A DNA stretch of 64,000 nt from Bacteroidota bacterium. GTDB lineage: Bacteria; Bacteroidota; Bacteroidia; Bacteroidales; UBA12077. The stretch is taken from assembly GCA_020444275.1 (NCBI GenBank), contig JAHLLG010000001.1, forward strand, positions 496,001 to 560,000, given 5' to 3'. Shown in pieces: positions 19,314 to 28,694 of the stretch. The notes beneath the pieces were generated by a model. The model was not told where the DNA came from. It ran no database searches and saw nothing but the letters and a program-made list of their open reading frames with translations. The position numbers and the translations under genes are program-made. The first letter of the stretch is position 1; each line of letters opens with the position of its first letter.

Positions 19314-19868
19314 ATGTCACGAATAGGAATATTACCAATAGATTTACCAAGCGGTGTTACTGTGACTGTTAGCGATACTAATGAGGTGAAAGTTAAAGGA
19401 CCTAAAGGAGAAGTTTCGCAACAAGTAGACCCTGAAATCAAAATTGAAGTAAAAGAAAACCAGATTACTGTTGAACGACCAAACGATGAGAAAAAATTTA
19501 AATCATTACACGGATTATATCGTTCATTAATCAATAACATGGTTGTAGGAGTATCCGAAGGATATACTGTTAAACAAGAATTAGTAGGTGTTGGATATAG
19601 AGCAGAAGCTAAAGGTCAGATATTAGAGCTTAGTTTAGGTTTTTCTCACGATATTCATTTTCAAATACCTGAAGAGGTTAAGGTTGAAGCAGCACAGGAA
19701 AGAAGGGCAAATCCTATTATCACTTTAACAAGTGCTAATAAACAGTTAATAGGTGAGGTTGCTGCAAAAATTCGTTCACTAAGACCACCAGAGCCATACA
19801 AAGGTAAAGGTATTAAGTTTGTTGGTGAGCAATTACGTAGAAAAGCCGGTAAATCTGCTAGTGTATAA
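19314..19868 (+). CDS. rplF: 50S ribosomal protein L6
   Basis: L6 lies at the base of the stalk near the factor-binding site. The 184 residues hold the two repeated L6 domains, starting with SRIGILPIDLPSGVTV and ending with the conserved EPYKGKGIKFVGEQLRRKAGK. It is the only gene in the cluster preceded by a canonical Shine-Dalgarno (19298-19306), which might be a regulatory feature rather than simple strength. Known family, normal length. Confidence 0.99.
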   Translation: MSRIGILPIDLPSGVTVTVSDTNEVKVKGPKGEVSQQVDPEIKIEVKENQITVERPNDEKKFKSLHGLYRSLINNMVVGVSEGYTVKQELVGVGYRAEAKGQILELSLGFSHDIHFQIPEEVKVEAAQERRANPIITLTSANKQLIGEVAAKIRSLRPPEPYKGKGIKFVGEQLRRKAGKSASV

Positions 19869-19890
19869 CGTATTTTAAAAAACAAGAGTC

Positions 19891-20250
19891 ATGGCTTTAA
19901 CAAAGCAAGAGAGAAGATTTAGAATAAAAAAGCGAATTCGCAAGGATATAAATGGTTCGGCGACTAAGCCAAGAATGTCTGTTTTTAGAAGTAATAAACA
20001 GATATATGTTCAGTTTATTGATGATCTTGAGGGAAAAACATTACTTTCAGTTTGTTCAAGAAACAAAGAGATAGCTGAAAAAGGTAATGTAGCTAAAATA
20101 GAACAAGCTAAATTAGTTGGTACTTTAGCAGCTAAAAAAGCTTTGGAAAATGGAATCACTGATGTCGTTTTCGATAGAAACGGCTATTTATATCATGGTA
20201 GAGTAAAATCATTAGCAGAGGCTGCCAGAGAGGGTGGACTTAAATTTTAA
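19891..20250 (+). CDS. rplR: 50S ribosomal protein L18
   Basis: L18 binds 5S rRNA in the central protuberance with L5 and L25. The 119 residues contain the N-terminal basic arm ([20 protein letters not shown]), the [14 protein letters not shown]-like core strand and the C-terminal [24 protein letters not shown]. Position between rplF and rpsE is standard. Confidence 0.98.
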   Translation: MALTKQERRFRIKKRIRKDINGSATKPRMSVFRSNKQIYVQFIDDLEGKTLLSVCSRNKEIAEKGNVAKIEQAKLVGTLAAKKALENGITDVVFDRNGYLYHGRVKSLAEAAREGGLKF

Positions 20251-20262
20251 GATAAAGAGATT

Positions 20263-20778
20263 ATGTCAACAAATATTAGAAAAGTTAAAACCAGCGATTT
20301 AGAATTAAAGGACAGACTCGTTAGTATACAAAGAGTAACAAAAGTTACTAAAGGGGGTCGTAATTTTGGTTTTACTGCCATTGTTGTTGTAGGTAACGAA
20401 GATGGTATTGTAGGTTACGGTCTTGGAAAGGCTAAAGAGGTTACAACTGCAATTGCAAAAGGTGTTGAAGCTGCTAAGAAAAATTTAGTGAAAGTACCAA
20501 TTTATAAAGGTACAATTCCTCACGAACAAATTTCTCGATACGGTGGAGCACAAGTTTTCCTTAAACCAGCATCTAGTGGTACAGGAGTTAAGGCAGGTGG
20601 TGCAATGCGTGCTGTCCTTGAAAGTGTTGGAGTAAAAGATGTGCTAGCAAAATCAAAAGGATCAAGTAACCCTCACAACCTTGTAAAAGCAACAATCGAC
20701 GCATTACTGGAATTACGCGATGCAAGAGCAGTTGCTGAACAAAGAGGTGTTACCCTTGATAAAGTATTTAATGGATAA
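20263..20778 (+). CDS. rpsE: 30S ribosomal protein S5
   Basis: S5 contributes to decoding accuracy and to the mRNA entry tunnel. The 171 residues include the dsRBD-like N-terminal half ([18 protein letters not shown]) and the C-terminal domain ([17 protein letters not shown], then [15 protein letters not shown]). The loop around KGGRNF where spectinomycin resistance maps appears unaltered in its core residues. Confidence 0.99.
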   Translation: MSTNIRKVKTSDLELKDRLVSIQRVTKVTKGGRNFGFTAIVVVGNEDGIVGYGLGKAKEVTTAIAKGVEAAKKNLVKVPIYKGTIPHEQISRYGGAQVFLKPASSGTGVKAGGAMRAVLESVGVKDVLAKSKGSSNPHNLVKATIDALLELRDARAVAEQRGVTLDKVFNG

Positions 20779-20798
20779 TGACCTTTAATTAAAATCTC

Positions 20799-20978
20799 AT
20801 GGCGAAGATAAAAGTTACACAAATAAAGAGCGGAATTGGAAGTACCAAACGCCAAAAAAGAACCTTAGAAGCACTTGGTATTCGTAAAATGAATAATACC
20901 ATTGAGGTTGAAGATTCTCCTCAAGTTCAGGGAATGATTACCAAAGTAAGACATTTACTAAAGGTTGAAGAAAAATAA
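20799..20978 (+). CDS. rpmD: 50S ribosomal protein L30
   Basis: Too short for the ORF track. An ATG at 20799 opens a 59-codon frame ending in TAA at 20976-20978. The product begins AKIKVTQIKSGIGSTKRQKR and has the LGIRKMNNTIEVEDSPQVQG core, diagnostic for L30. It fills the gap between rpsE and rplO, exactly where rpmD is expected. Confidence 0.97.
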   Translation: MAKIKVTQIKSGIGSTKRQKRTLEALGIRKMNNTIEVEDSPQVQGMITKVRHLLKVEEK

Positions 20979-21002
20979 TAACGATTAATTGAAAGTAAAG
21001 AT

Positions 21003-21449
21003 ATGGATTTAAGTAACTTAAAACCAGCTGAAAACTCAACAAAGAGTAGCAAAAGACTTGGTAGAGGACAAGGATCAGGAAAAGGTGGAACGGCTACAAG
21101 AGGTCATAAAGGACAAAAGTCAAGATCCGGATACTCTAAAAAAGTTGGTTTTGAAGGTGGACAAATGCCTTTACAGCGTCGTGTACCAAAATTTGGTTTC
21201 ACAAATATTTCTCGTAAGGAATATAAAGGAATTAATATAGAGACTTTAGAACAATTAGCTGAAAAGAAAGGTTTATCTACAATTGATGTAGAAACTTTGA
21301 TAGATGCCGGATTAGTTAAGAAAAACAGTCTGGTAAAAATATTGGGTAATGGCAATTTAACCAAAAAATTAGAGGTTAAAGCACATGCATTCTCAAAATC
21401 TGCTATCAAAGCAATTGAATCAGTTGAAGGAACCGTAGTAAAATTATAA
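21003..21449 (+). CDS. rplO: 50S ribosomal protein L15
   Basis: L15 binds late in 50S assembly and crosses several rRNA domains. The 148 residues begin MDLSNLKPAENSTKSSKRLG and carry the glycine-rich arm GQGSGKGGTATRGHKGQKSR. The conserved C-terminal KAHAFSKSAIKAIES is present. It lies 5 nt ahead of secY, the usual pair. Confidence 0.99.
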   Translation: MDLSNLKPAENSTKSSKRLGRGQGSGKGGTATRGHKGQKSRSGYSKKVGFEGGQMPLQRRVPKFGFTNISRKEYKGINIETLEQLAEKKGLSTIDVETLIDAGLVKKNSLVKILGNGNLTKKLEVKAHAFSKSAIKAIESVEGTVVKL

Positions 21450-21454
21450 TTTAA

Positions 21455-22795
21455 ATGAGAGCTTTAATACAAACAATAAAGAATATAGCTAAAATTGAAG
21501 ATCTTAGATATCGAATCGGATATACATTATTTATCTTATTAATATATCGATTAGGAAGTTATATTGTTTTACCAGGAATTGACCCAAGTCAATTAGCTGC
21601 ATTAAAATCACAAACTTCTGATGGTTTATTAGGTCTTCTTAATACATTTTCGGGTGGAGCATTTGCAAATGCTTCAATTTTTGCATTGGGTATTATGCCC
21701 TACATTTCTGCTTCAATCGTTATCCAGCTGTTAGGAATTGCTATTCCTTATTTCCAGAGGTTACAACGTGAAGGAGAAAGCGGAAGAAGAAAAATTAATC
21801 AAATAACCAGATACTTAACAGTAGCTATTTTGATTTTACAGGCTCCTGCTTACTTGAGAAACTTACAAGTACAGCTGCCTGAATCAGCGTTTGTATTAAA
21901 AGGAACATTTTTCTGGTTTTCGTCTGTTGTAATCCTAACATCTGGTACCATGTTTATTATGTGGCTGGGTGAAAAAATTACAGATAAAGGAATTGGTAAT
22001 GGTATATCACTAATCATTATGATTGGTATTATTGCAAGGTTACCTCAATCTTTATTAGCGGAATTTATTAACAGATTAGAATCCCAGGGAGGTGGATTAG
22101 TTGCATTTTTACTTGAAATGGTGATATTGTTCTTTGTATTTATTGCAACAATTCTGCTTGTACAAGGTACTCGTAAGATACCTGTACAATATGCAAAGCG
22201 AATTGTTGGTAACAAGCAATACGGAGGTGTTCGACAATATATACCACTAAAGGTAAATTCAGCAGGTGTAATGCCGATCATTTTTGCTCAAGCGTTAATG
22301 TTTATCCCTTTAACCGTCGCTGGATTTGCAAATTCAGAAACTTTAACTGGTTTCGCGGCTGCGTTTGCAAATATTAACGGTTTTTGGTATAACTTTACTT
22401 TTGCGATTATGATTATTCTATTTACATATTTTTACACTGCCATTACAATAAATCCTTCTCAAATGGCAGAAGATATGAAAAAGAATGGTGGTTTTATACC
22501 TGGAATAAAACCTGGAAGAAAAACAGTGGAATTTTTGGATACCATCATGTCTAGAATTACATTGCCAGGATCAATATTTTTAGCGATAATTGCTATCCTA
22601 CCTGCATTCGCAAGATTAGGAGGTGTTGATAGTCAGTTCTCGCAATTCTATGGTGGAACTTCCTTATTAATTCTTGTAGGTGTTGTTTTAGATACTTTAC
22701 AGCAAATTGAAAGTCATCTGTTAATGCGACATTATGATGGATTAATGAAATCGGGAAGAATAAAAGGTAGAGCTGGAGGTGGTTCTGCAATTTAA
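21455..22795 (+). CDS. secY: Protein translocase subunit SecY
   Basis: The channel-forming subunit of the SecYEG translocon in the inner membrane. The 446 residues contain about ten hydrophobic segments. Recognisable landmarks are the plug/TM2 region (GIMPYISASIVIQLL), the QREGESGRRKINQ cytoplasmic loop and the C5 loop near the C-terminus (HLLMRHYDGLMKSG). It is translated from an ATG 5 nt after rplO. The map, infA and rpmJ genes follow. Confidence 0.99.
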   Translation: MRALIQTIKNIAKIEDLRYRIGYTLFILLIYRLGSYIVLPGIDPSQLAALKSQTSDGLLGLLNTFSGGAFANASIFALGIMPYISASIVIQLLGIAIPYFQRLQREGESGRRKINQITRYLTVAILILQAPAYLRNLQVQLPESAFVLKGTFFWFSSVVILTSGTMFIMWLGEKITDKGIGNGISLIIMIGIIARLPQSLLAEFINRLESQGGGLVAFLLEMVILFFVFIATILLVQGTRKIPVQYAKRIVGNKQYGGVRQYIPLKVNSAGVMPIIFAQALMFIPLTVAGFANSETLTGFAAAFANINGFWYNFTFAIMIILFTYFYTAITINPSQMAEDMKKNGGFIPGIKPGRKTVEFLDTIMSRITLPGSIFLAIIAILPAFARLGGVDSQFSQFYGGTSLLILVGVVLDTLQQIESHLLMRHYDGLMKSGRIKGRAGGGSAI

Positions 22796-22821
22796 TAAAC
22801 TATTTATTACAACGTTCTTTG

Positions 22822-23601
22822 ATGTTAGTTTATAGGTCAGAAGAGGAGATAGAAATACTTCGTAGAAACAATTTATTAGTTTCTAAGACACTGGCCGAGG
22901 TGGCAAAACTTATCAAGCCCGGAGTAACAACTTTGGAATTAGATAAGCGAGCAGAAGAATTTATTAGAGATCATGGAGCTGTACCTGGATTTTTAGGATA
23001 TGGCGGTTTCCCTAATACTTTATGTACTTCGGTTAACGATCAGGTGGTACACGGAATACCTTCTGATTATGTCTTAAAAGATGGCGATATTATTTCTGTC
23101 GATTGTGGAACATATATGGATGGATACTATGGCGATACAGCCTATACTTTCCCTGTAGGAGAAGTTAGTGAAGAAGTAATGAAATTACTTCGAACAACAA
23201 AAGAGTCGCTTTTTAAAGGAATTGAAAATGCGATTGTAGGGAAAAGAGTAGGAGATATAGGATATGCCGTACAATATCATGCAGAAAATGCCGGTTACTC
23301 AGTTGTTCGCGAAATGGTCGGACATGGTTTAGGTAAAAATATGCATGAATCACCAGAGGTTCCAAATTATGGAAGACGCGGAAGAGGGGTCAAACTAAAT
23401 AAAGGCCTGGTAATATGTATTGAACCTATGATTAATCTAGGTGAAAAGTATATAAGACAGGAAAACGATGGTTGGACAATTCGAACCGTAGATGGAAAAC
23501 CTTCTGCACATTATGAACTGGCAGTTGTTGTAGATAAAGAAAAAGCTGACATATTATCAACATTTGATTATATAGAAGAAATAACAAAAAATAGAATTTA
23601 A
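22822..23601 (+). CDS. map: Methionine aminopeptidase type I
   Basis: Removes the initiator Met from nascent proteins. The track starts at a TTG (22819), but the next codon is ATG (22822), giving 259 residues beginning MLVYRSEEEIEILRR; I use the ATG. The pita-bread metal ligands are visible: Asp in SVDCGTYMDG and YYGDTAYTF, His in GHGLGKNMHE, Glu in CIEPMI and Glu in HYELAVVV. There is no N-terminal zinc extension. It lies between secY and infA, as in many Bacteroidota and Firmicutes. Confidence 0.98.
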   Translation: MLVYRSEEEIEILRRNNLLVSKTLAEVAKLIKPGVTTLELDKRAEEFIRDHGAVPGFLGYGGFPNTLCTSVNDQVVHGIPSDYVLKDGDIISVDCGTYMDGYYGDTAYTFPVGEVSEEVMKLLRTTKESLFKGIENAIVGKRVGDIGYAVQYHAENAGYSVVREMVGHGLGKNMHESPEVPNYGRRGRGVKLNKGLVICIEPMINLGEKYIRQENDGWTIRTVDGKPSAHYELAVVVDKEKADILSTFDYIEEITKNRI

Positions 23602-23604
23602 TTT

Positions 23605-23823
23605 ATGGCAAAACAACCTTCGATAGAACAAGACGGAACCATTATTGAAGCATTATCAAATGCTATGTTTAGAGTTGAACTTGAAAATGGTCACGTAATA
23701 ACAGCTCATATATCAGGTAAAATGAGAATGCATTATATTAAAATTTTGCCTGGAGATAAAGTTAAGGTTGAAATGTCTCCTTATGATCTTACAAAAGGAA
23801 GAATAACTTATAGATATAAATAA
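23605..23823 (+). CDS. infA: Translation initiation factor IF-1
   Basis: IF-1 occupies the A site of the 30S subunit during initiation. The 72 residues form a single S1-type OB fold and match the family throughout, with [20 protein letters not shown] and the C-terminal [12 protein letters not shown]. It follows map by only 3 nt. Confidence 0.99.
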   Translation: MAKQPSIEQDGTIIEALSNAMFRVELENGHVITAHISGKMRMHYIKILPGDKVKVEMSPYDLTKGRITYRYK

Positions 23824-23835
23824 AAAAATTAAGAA

Positions 23836-23952
23836 ATGAAAGTCAGAGCATCTGTAAAAAAACGCAGTAGCGATTGCAAAATTGTTAGACGAAAAGGTAG
23901 ACTATACGTTATTAACAAAAAAAATCCCAAGTTTAAACAGCGTCAGGGATAA
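23836..23952 (+). CDS. rpmJ: 50S ribosomal protein L36, zinc-free form
   Basis: Not in the ORF track because of its length. An ATG at 23836 opens a 38-codon frame ending at 23952. The product starts [19 protein letters not shown] and ends KFKQRQG, typical of L36. Of the zinc-binding C-x2-C-x12-C-x4-H pattern only the second Cys remains; the other ligands are Ser, Asn and Phe. It is therefore the C-minus type. It sits between infA and rpsM, as expected. Confidence 0.96.
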   Translation: MKVRASVKKRSSDCKIVRRKGRLYVINKKNPKFKQRQG

Positions 23953-23957
23953 ATTAT

Positions 23958-23965
23958 TATTTTTG
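23958..23965 (+). promoter_or_regulatory. Possible internal promoter before rpsM (-7 element)
   Basis: TATTTTTG matches TAnnTTTG in the 34-nt gap between rpmJ and rpsM. A GTTTA at 23931 lies 22 nt upstream as a weak -33 candidate. It could boost the rpsM-rpsK-rpsD-rpoA-rplQ segment. Confidence 0.35.
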
Positions 23966-23986
23966 TACTTTAATTAAAAAAGATTT

Positions 23987-24364
23987 ATGGCAAGAATTGT
24001 TGGAGTAGATTTACCAAAGAACAAAAGAGGAGTTATAGGATTAACCTATATCTTTGGAATAGGTCGTAGTACTGCAGAAATGATTTTAGACGAAGCAGGA
24101 ATAGATCACGACATCAAAGTAAAAGATTGGAATGATGAGCATATTGCAAAAGTTAGAGCTATTGTAAATGAAAAATACAAGGTTGAAGGTGCATTACGCT
24201 CTGAAGTTCAAATGAACATTAAGCGATTAATGGATATTGGTTGTTACAGAGGTATTCGTCATCGTATTGGTCTTCCCGTTAGAGGACAAAGTACAAAGAA
24301 TAATGCGAGAACCAGAAAAGGTAAAAAGAAAACCATTGCTAACAAGAAGAAAGCAGTTAAATAA
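23987..24364 (+). CDS. rpsM: 30S ribosomal protein S13
   Basis: S13 lies in the 30S head, contacts P-site tRNA and forms bridges B1a and B1b. The 125 residues begin [20 protein letters not shown] and carry the conserved [22 protein letters not shown], ending in a lysine-rich tail. It opens the alpha-operon part of the cluster after a 34-nt gap that contains a promoter-like motif. Confidence 0.99.
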   Translation: MARIVGVDLPKNKRGVIGLTYIFGIGRSTAEMILDEAGIDHDIKVKDWNDEHIAKVRAIVNEKYKVEGALRSEVQMNIKRLMDIGCYRGIRHRIGLPVRGQSTKNNARTRKGKKKTIANKKKAVK

Positions 24365-24375
24365 TAGATAAGGAA

Positions 24376-24765
24376 ATGGCAAAAAAGACTGGATCATCGA
24401 GAAAAAAGGTAGTAAAGGTTGAAGCTACAGGGCAAGCCCATATTCACGCTTCATTTAACAATATTATTGTTTCATTAACAAATAATAATGGACAAGTAAT
24501 TTCTTGGTCTTCATCCGGAAAAATGGGATTTAGAGGATCAAAGAAAAACACACCTTATGCAGCACAAATGGCTGCCGAAGATTGCGCAAAAGTTGCTTAC
24601 GATCTTGGATTAAGAAAAGTAAAAGTATTTGTAAAAGGACCTGGTGCTGGTAGAGAATCTGCTATCCGTACTATTCATAATGCAGGAATTGAAGTTACTG
24701 AAATTACTGACGTAACTCCATTACCACATAACGGATGTCGTCCACCAGCAAGAAGAAGAGTTTAA
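24376..24765 (+). CDS. rpsK: 30S ribosomal protein S11
   Basis: S11 forms the platform of the 30S subunit and lines the mRNA exit near the anti-SD. The 129 residues include [20 protein letters not shown], the [16 protein letters not shown] block and the C-terminal [15 protein letters not shown]. Normal length and position. Confidence 0.99.
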   Translation: MAKKTGSSRKKVVKVEATGQAHIHASFNNIIVSLTNNNGQVISWSSSGKMGFRGSKKNTPYAAQMAAEDCAKVAYDLGLRKVKVFVKGPGAGRESAIRTIHNAGIEVTEITDVTPLPHNGCRPPARRRV

Positions 24766-24801
24766 TACAAAGTATTTAAAGATTGAAAAATATTAAGATT
24801 C

Positions 24802-25410
24802 ATGGCTAGATATATTGGACCAAAGTCGAAAATCGCGAGGAAATTAGGTGAACCAATTTATGGTCCCGATAAATATTACGAAAAGAAAAATTATCCTCCA
24901 GGAGAGCAAGGTGCTAATAAAAGAAGAAGAAAGCTTTCTGAATATGGTGTTCAGTTAATGGAAAAGCAAAAAGCTAAATACACTTATGGTGTATTGGAAA
25001 AGCAATTCTTCAATGCATTTAAAGAAGCATCAAGAAAAAAAGGTATTACTGGTGAGAACTTATTGCAGTTGCTGGAATCACGTTTAGATAACGTGGTATA
25101 TCGTTTAGGAATAGCTCCTACAAGAGCAGCAGCCAGACAATTTGTTACTCACAAACACATCACAGTAAACGGACAGGTTGTTAATGTTCCGTCATATACT
25201 GTTAGAGCTAACGACATTATCGGTGTTAGAGAAAAATCTAAATCTTTAGAAGCTATAACGAATAGTTTAGCAACTGCACGTTATAATAAATATTCTTGGT
25301 TAGAATGGGATAATGATCAAATGGCAGGTAAATTTTTAAGTATTCCTGAAAGATCAGATATTCCTGAGAATATTAAAGAACAGTTAATCGTAGAATTATA
25401 TTCTAAATAA
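24802..25410 (+). CDS. rpsD: 30S ribosomal protein S4, zinc-free form
   Basis: S4 nucleates 30S assembly and in E. coli represses the alpha operon. The 202 residues contain the S4 RNA-binding domain ([25 protein letters not shown]) and the C-terminal tail ([12 protein letters not shown]). The N-terminal region ([17 protein letters not shown]) has no cysteines, so it is the C-minus, non-zinc variety. Confidence 0.99.
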   Translation: MARYIGPKSKIARKLGEPIYGPDKYYEKKNYPPGEQGANKRRRKLSEYGVQLMEKQKAKYTYGVLEKQFFNAFKEASRKKGITGENLLQLLESRLDNVVYRLGIAPTRAAARQFVTHKHITVNGQVVNVPSYTVRANDIIGVREKSKSLEAITNSLATARYNKYSWLEWDNDQMAGKFLSIPERSDIPENIKEQLIVELYSK

Positions 25411-25429
25411 TAATAATTACACATTATTT

Positions 25430-26422
25430 ATGGCAATTTTAGCATTTCAAAAGCCCGATAAAGTCATTATGGTTGAAGCAAACGAAACTTACGGTAAGTT
25501 TGAGTTTCGTCCTTTAGAACCAGGTTATGGAATTACAGTCGGCAATTCTTTAAGAAGGATTCTTTTATCTTCGCTGGAGGGTTACGCCATTACTTCAATT
25601 AAAATTGAAGGTGTAGAACATGAGTTTTCTACCATTTCAGGTGTAGTTCAAGATGTTAGTGAGATTATTCTTAACTTAAAGCAAGTACGCTTTAAATGTA
25701 ACGTAGAAGAAGCAGAAGATGAGAAGTTTACTGTGACTATTACTGGACAGAATGAATTTAAAGCCGGAGATATAAATAATTTTTCAACCAATTTTAAGGT
25801 GTTAAATCCTGATCACGTAATTTGTGAGATGGAAACAGATGTAAAACTTCAAATGGAAATTACTGTAAGCAAAGGAAGAGGCTATGTTCCATCTGAAGAA
25901 AACAAACCTGTTGATGCTGAATTTGGTGTCATCGCAATAGATTCAATTTTTACGCCAATAAAGAACGTAAAATATTCTATTGAGAACTATCGTGTTGAGC
26001 AAAAAACCGACTTTGAAAAGTTAGTGTTTGAAATCGAATCAGATGGTTCTATTCATCCAAAAGAAGCCCTTAAAGAAGCAGCAAAAATACTTATTTATCA
26101 CTTAATGCTATTCTCTGATGAAAAGATTACTCTTGATTCAGACGAAAAGTATGCAAACGAAGAGTTTGATGAAGAGGTATTACACATGCGTCAGCTTCTT
26201 AAAACAAGATTGGTTGATATGGATCTTTCAGTAAGAGCATTGAACTGCTTAAAAGCTGCTGAAGTAGATACATTAGGCGATCTAGTAAAATATAATAAAA
26301 ACGATTTATTAAAATTCAGAAATTTTGGTAAAAAATCGTTAACAGAATTGGAAGATTTACTTAGCCAGATGAATCTAACATTTGGAATGGATATAACTAA
26401 GTACAAATTAGACAAAGAGTAA
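25430..26422 (+). CDS. rpoA: DNA-directed RNA polymerase subunit alpha
   Basis: The alpha dimer is the assembly platform of RNA polymerase. The 330 residues comprise the N-terminal dimerisation domain ([20 protein letters not shown] near residues 21-40) and a C-terminal helix-hairpin-helix domain ([19 protein letters not shown], then [15 protein letters not shown]). A flexible linker at about 235-250 joins them. The gap to rplQ is 5 nt. Confidence 0.99.
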   Translation: MAILAFQKPDKVIMVEANETYGKFEFRPLEPGYGITVGNSLRRILLSSLEGYAITSIKIEGVEHEFSTISGVVQDVSEIILNLKQVRFKCNVEEAEDEKFTVTITGQNEFKAGDINNFSTNFKVLNPDHVICEMETDVKLQMEITVSKGRGYVPSEENKPVDAEFGVIAIDSIFTPIKNVKYSIENYRVEQKTDFEKLVFEIESDGSIHPKEALKEAAKILIYHLMLFSDEKITLDSDEKYANEEFDEEVLHMRQLLKTRLVDMDLSVRALNCLKAAEVDTLGDLVKYNKNDLLKFRNFGKKSLTELEDLLSQMNLTFGMDITKYKLDKE

Positions 26423-26427
26423 AAGGG

Positions 26428-27156
26428 ATGAGACATAAAAAATCATTTAACCACTTAGGACGAAAGAGTGCACACAGAAAAGCAATGTTGGCAAACATGG
26501 CTTCTTCGTTAGTTTTACATAAAAGAATTACAACGACTACTGCAAAAGCTAAAGCGCTTAGAATGTATGTTGAGCCTTTAATTACAAAAGCAAAAGATGA
26601 TTCAACACATTCAAGAAGGGTTGTATTCAGTTATTTACAAAACAAAGATGCTGTAACAGAACTTTTTAGAGAAGTTGGTGCAAAAGTAGCAGAAAGACCA
26701 GGTGGTTATACAAGAATACTAAAAACAGGAAGTCGCTTAGGTGATAATGCCGATATGTGTATAATTGAGTTGGTAGATTATAATGAGAATCTTCTTGCTG
26801 CAAAATCTGACGATAAGAAAAAATCTACAAGACGCAGAAGAGGTGGTAAAAAATCAACAACTGCAACTGCTCAAACGCAAACCGAAGAGGTGAAAGCCGA
26901 AGAAACTCCTGTAGAGGAAGAAGCAAAAACAGAAGCTGTTAAGGAAGAAAAGCCTAAGGCTGAAGTGAAAGAAGAAAAGAAAGAGGCTCCTAAAGCAGAA
27001 AAAGAAGAGGCAAAAAAAGAGGAAAAGAAAGCTGAAACTAAATCAGAAGAGAAGAAGGAAACTAAGAAGGAAGAAGAGCCTAAAGCTGAAGCAAAGGAAG
27101 AAAAGAAAGAGACTCCAAAAAAGGAAGCTAAATCAGACGAAAAGAAAGAAGAATAG
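26428..27156 (+). CDS. rplQ: 50S ribosomal protein L17 with long K/E-rich C-terminal extension
   Basis: L17 borders the tunnel exit. Residues 1 to about 122 are a standard L17, starting [20 protein letters not shown] with the [16 protein letters not shown] segment. A tail of about 120 residues follows: first a basic cluster ([13 protein letters not shown]), then Glu/Lys/Ala/Pro low-complexity repeats such as KEEKKE to the end. The whole is 242 residues, about twice the E. coli protein (127). Extended L17 tails occur in Bacteroidota, though this one seems long. The tail lies in frame without interruption and is followed by a strong terminator. Its role is unknown. Confidence 0.96.
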   Translation: MRHKKSFNHLGRKSAHRKAMLANMASSLVLHKRITTTTAKAKALRMYVEPLITKAKDDSTHSRRVVFSYLQNKDAVTELFREVGAKVAERPGGYTRILKTGSRLGDNADMCIIELVDYNENLLAAKSDDKKKSTRRRRGGKKSTTATAQTQTEEVKAEETPVEEEAKTEAVKEEKPKAEVKEEKKEAPKAEKEEAKKEEKKAETKSEEKKETKKEEEPKAEAKEEKKETPKKEAKSDEKKEE

Positions 27157-27179
27157 TATTTTTCTGAACAAAATATATG

Positions 27180-27207
27180 AAAAGGGCGGTTATTCCGCCC
27201 TTTTTTT
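27180..27207 (+). terminator. Rho-independent terminator of the ribosomal cluster
   Basis: GC-only stem GGGCGG/CCGCCC with a 5-nt loop, preceded by an A run and followed by seven T. It closes the 18-kb str-S10-spc-alpha cluster. Confidence 0.92.
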
Positions 27208-27252
27208 ATGATTAATTAAACTTTCATCCTTACAATTTTGTTTAAAAATCAC

Positions 27253-27260
27253 TAAATTTG
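27253..27260 (+). promoter_or_regulatory. Possible -7 element for eno
   Basis: TAAATTTG fits TAnnTTTG, 47 nt before the enolase ATG. No clear -33 TTTG lies at the usual distance: the nearest, at 27237-27240, is only 12 nt upstream. Confidence 0.35.
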
Positions 27261-27288
27261 ATAGCTTATTTGCGTTTATAAAATTTAA

Positions 27289-28590
<1,302 letters not shown>

Positions 28591-28608
28591 AACTTAATGA
28601 ATAGATAA

Positions 28609-28661
28609 ATAAGGGTTGGATTCTGATCTCTTTTAATCGAGCAGATTTCCACCCTTTTTTT
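28609..28661 (+). terminator. Rho-independent terminator after eno
   Basis: Long hairpin. An outer stem AAGGGTTGGA pairs (one bulge) with TTTCCACCCTT and an inner stem pairs CTC/GAG and CTG/CAG. A run of seven T follows. Confidence 0.75.
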
Positions 28662-28694
28662 GTTATATTACTGCAAAAATTTTAAGAGGTTGGT

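Noticed and set aside
26790-27156. Frameshift or gene fusion explaining the L17 tail
   Set aside because: The reading frame is continuous, the tail composition is uniform and a terminator follows directly, so it is read as a genuine extension.
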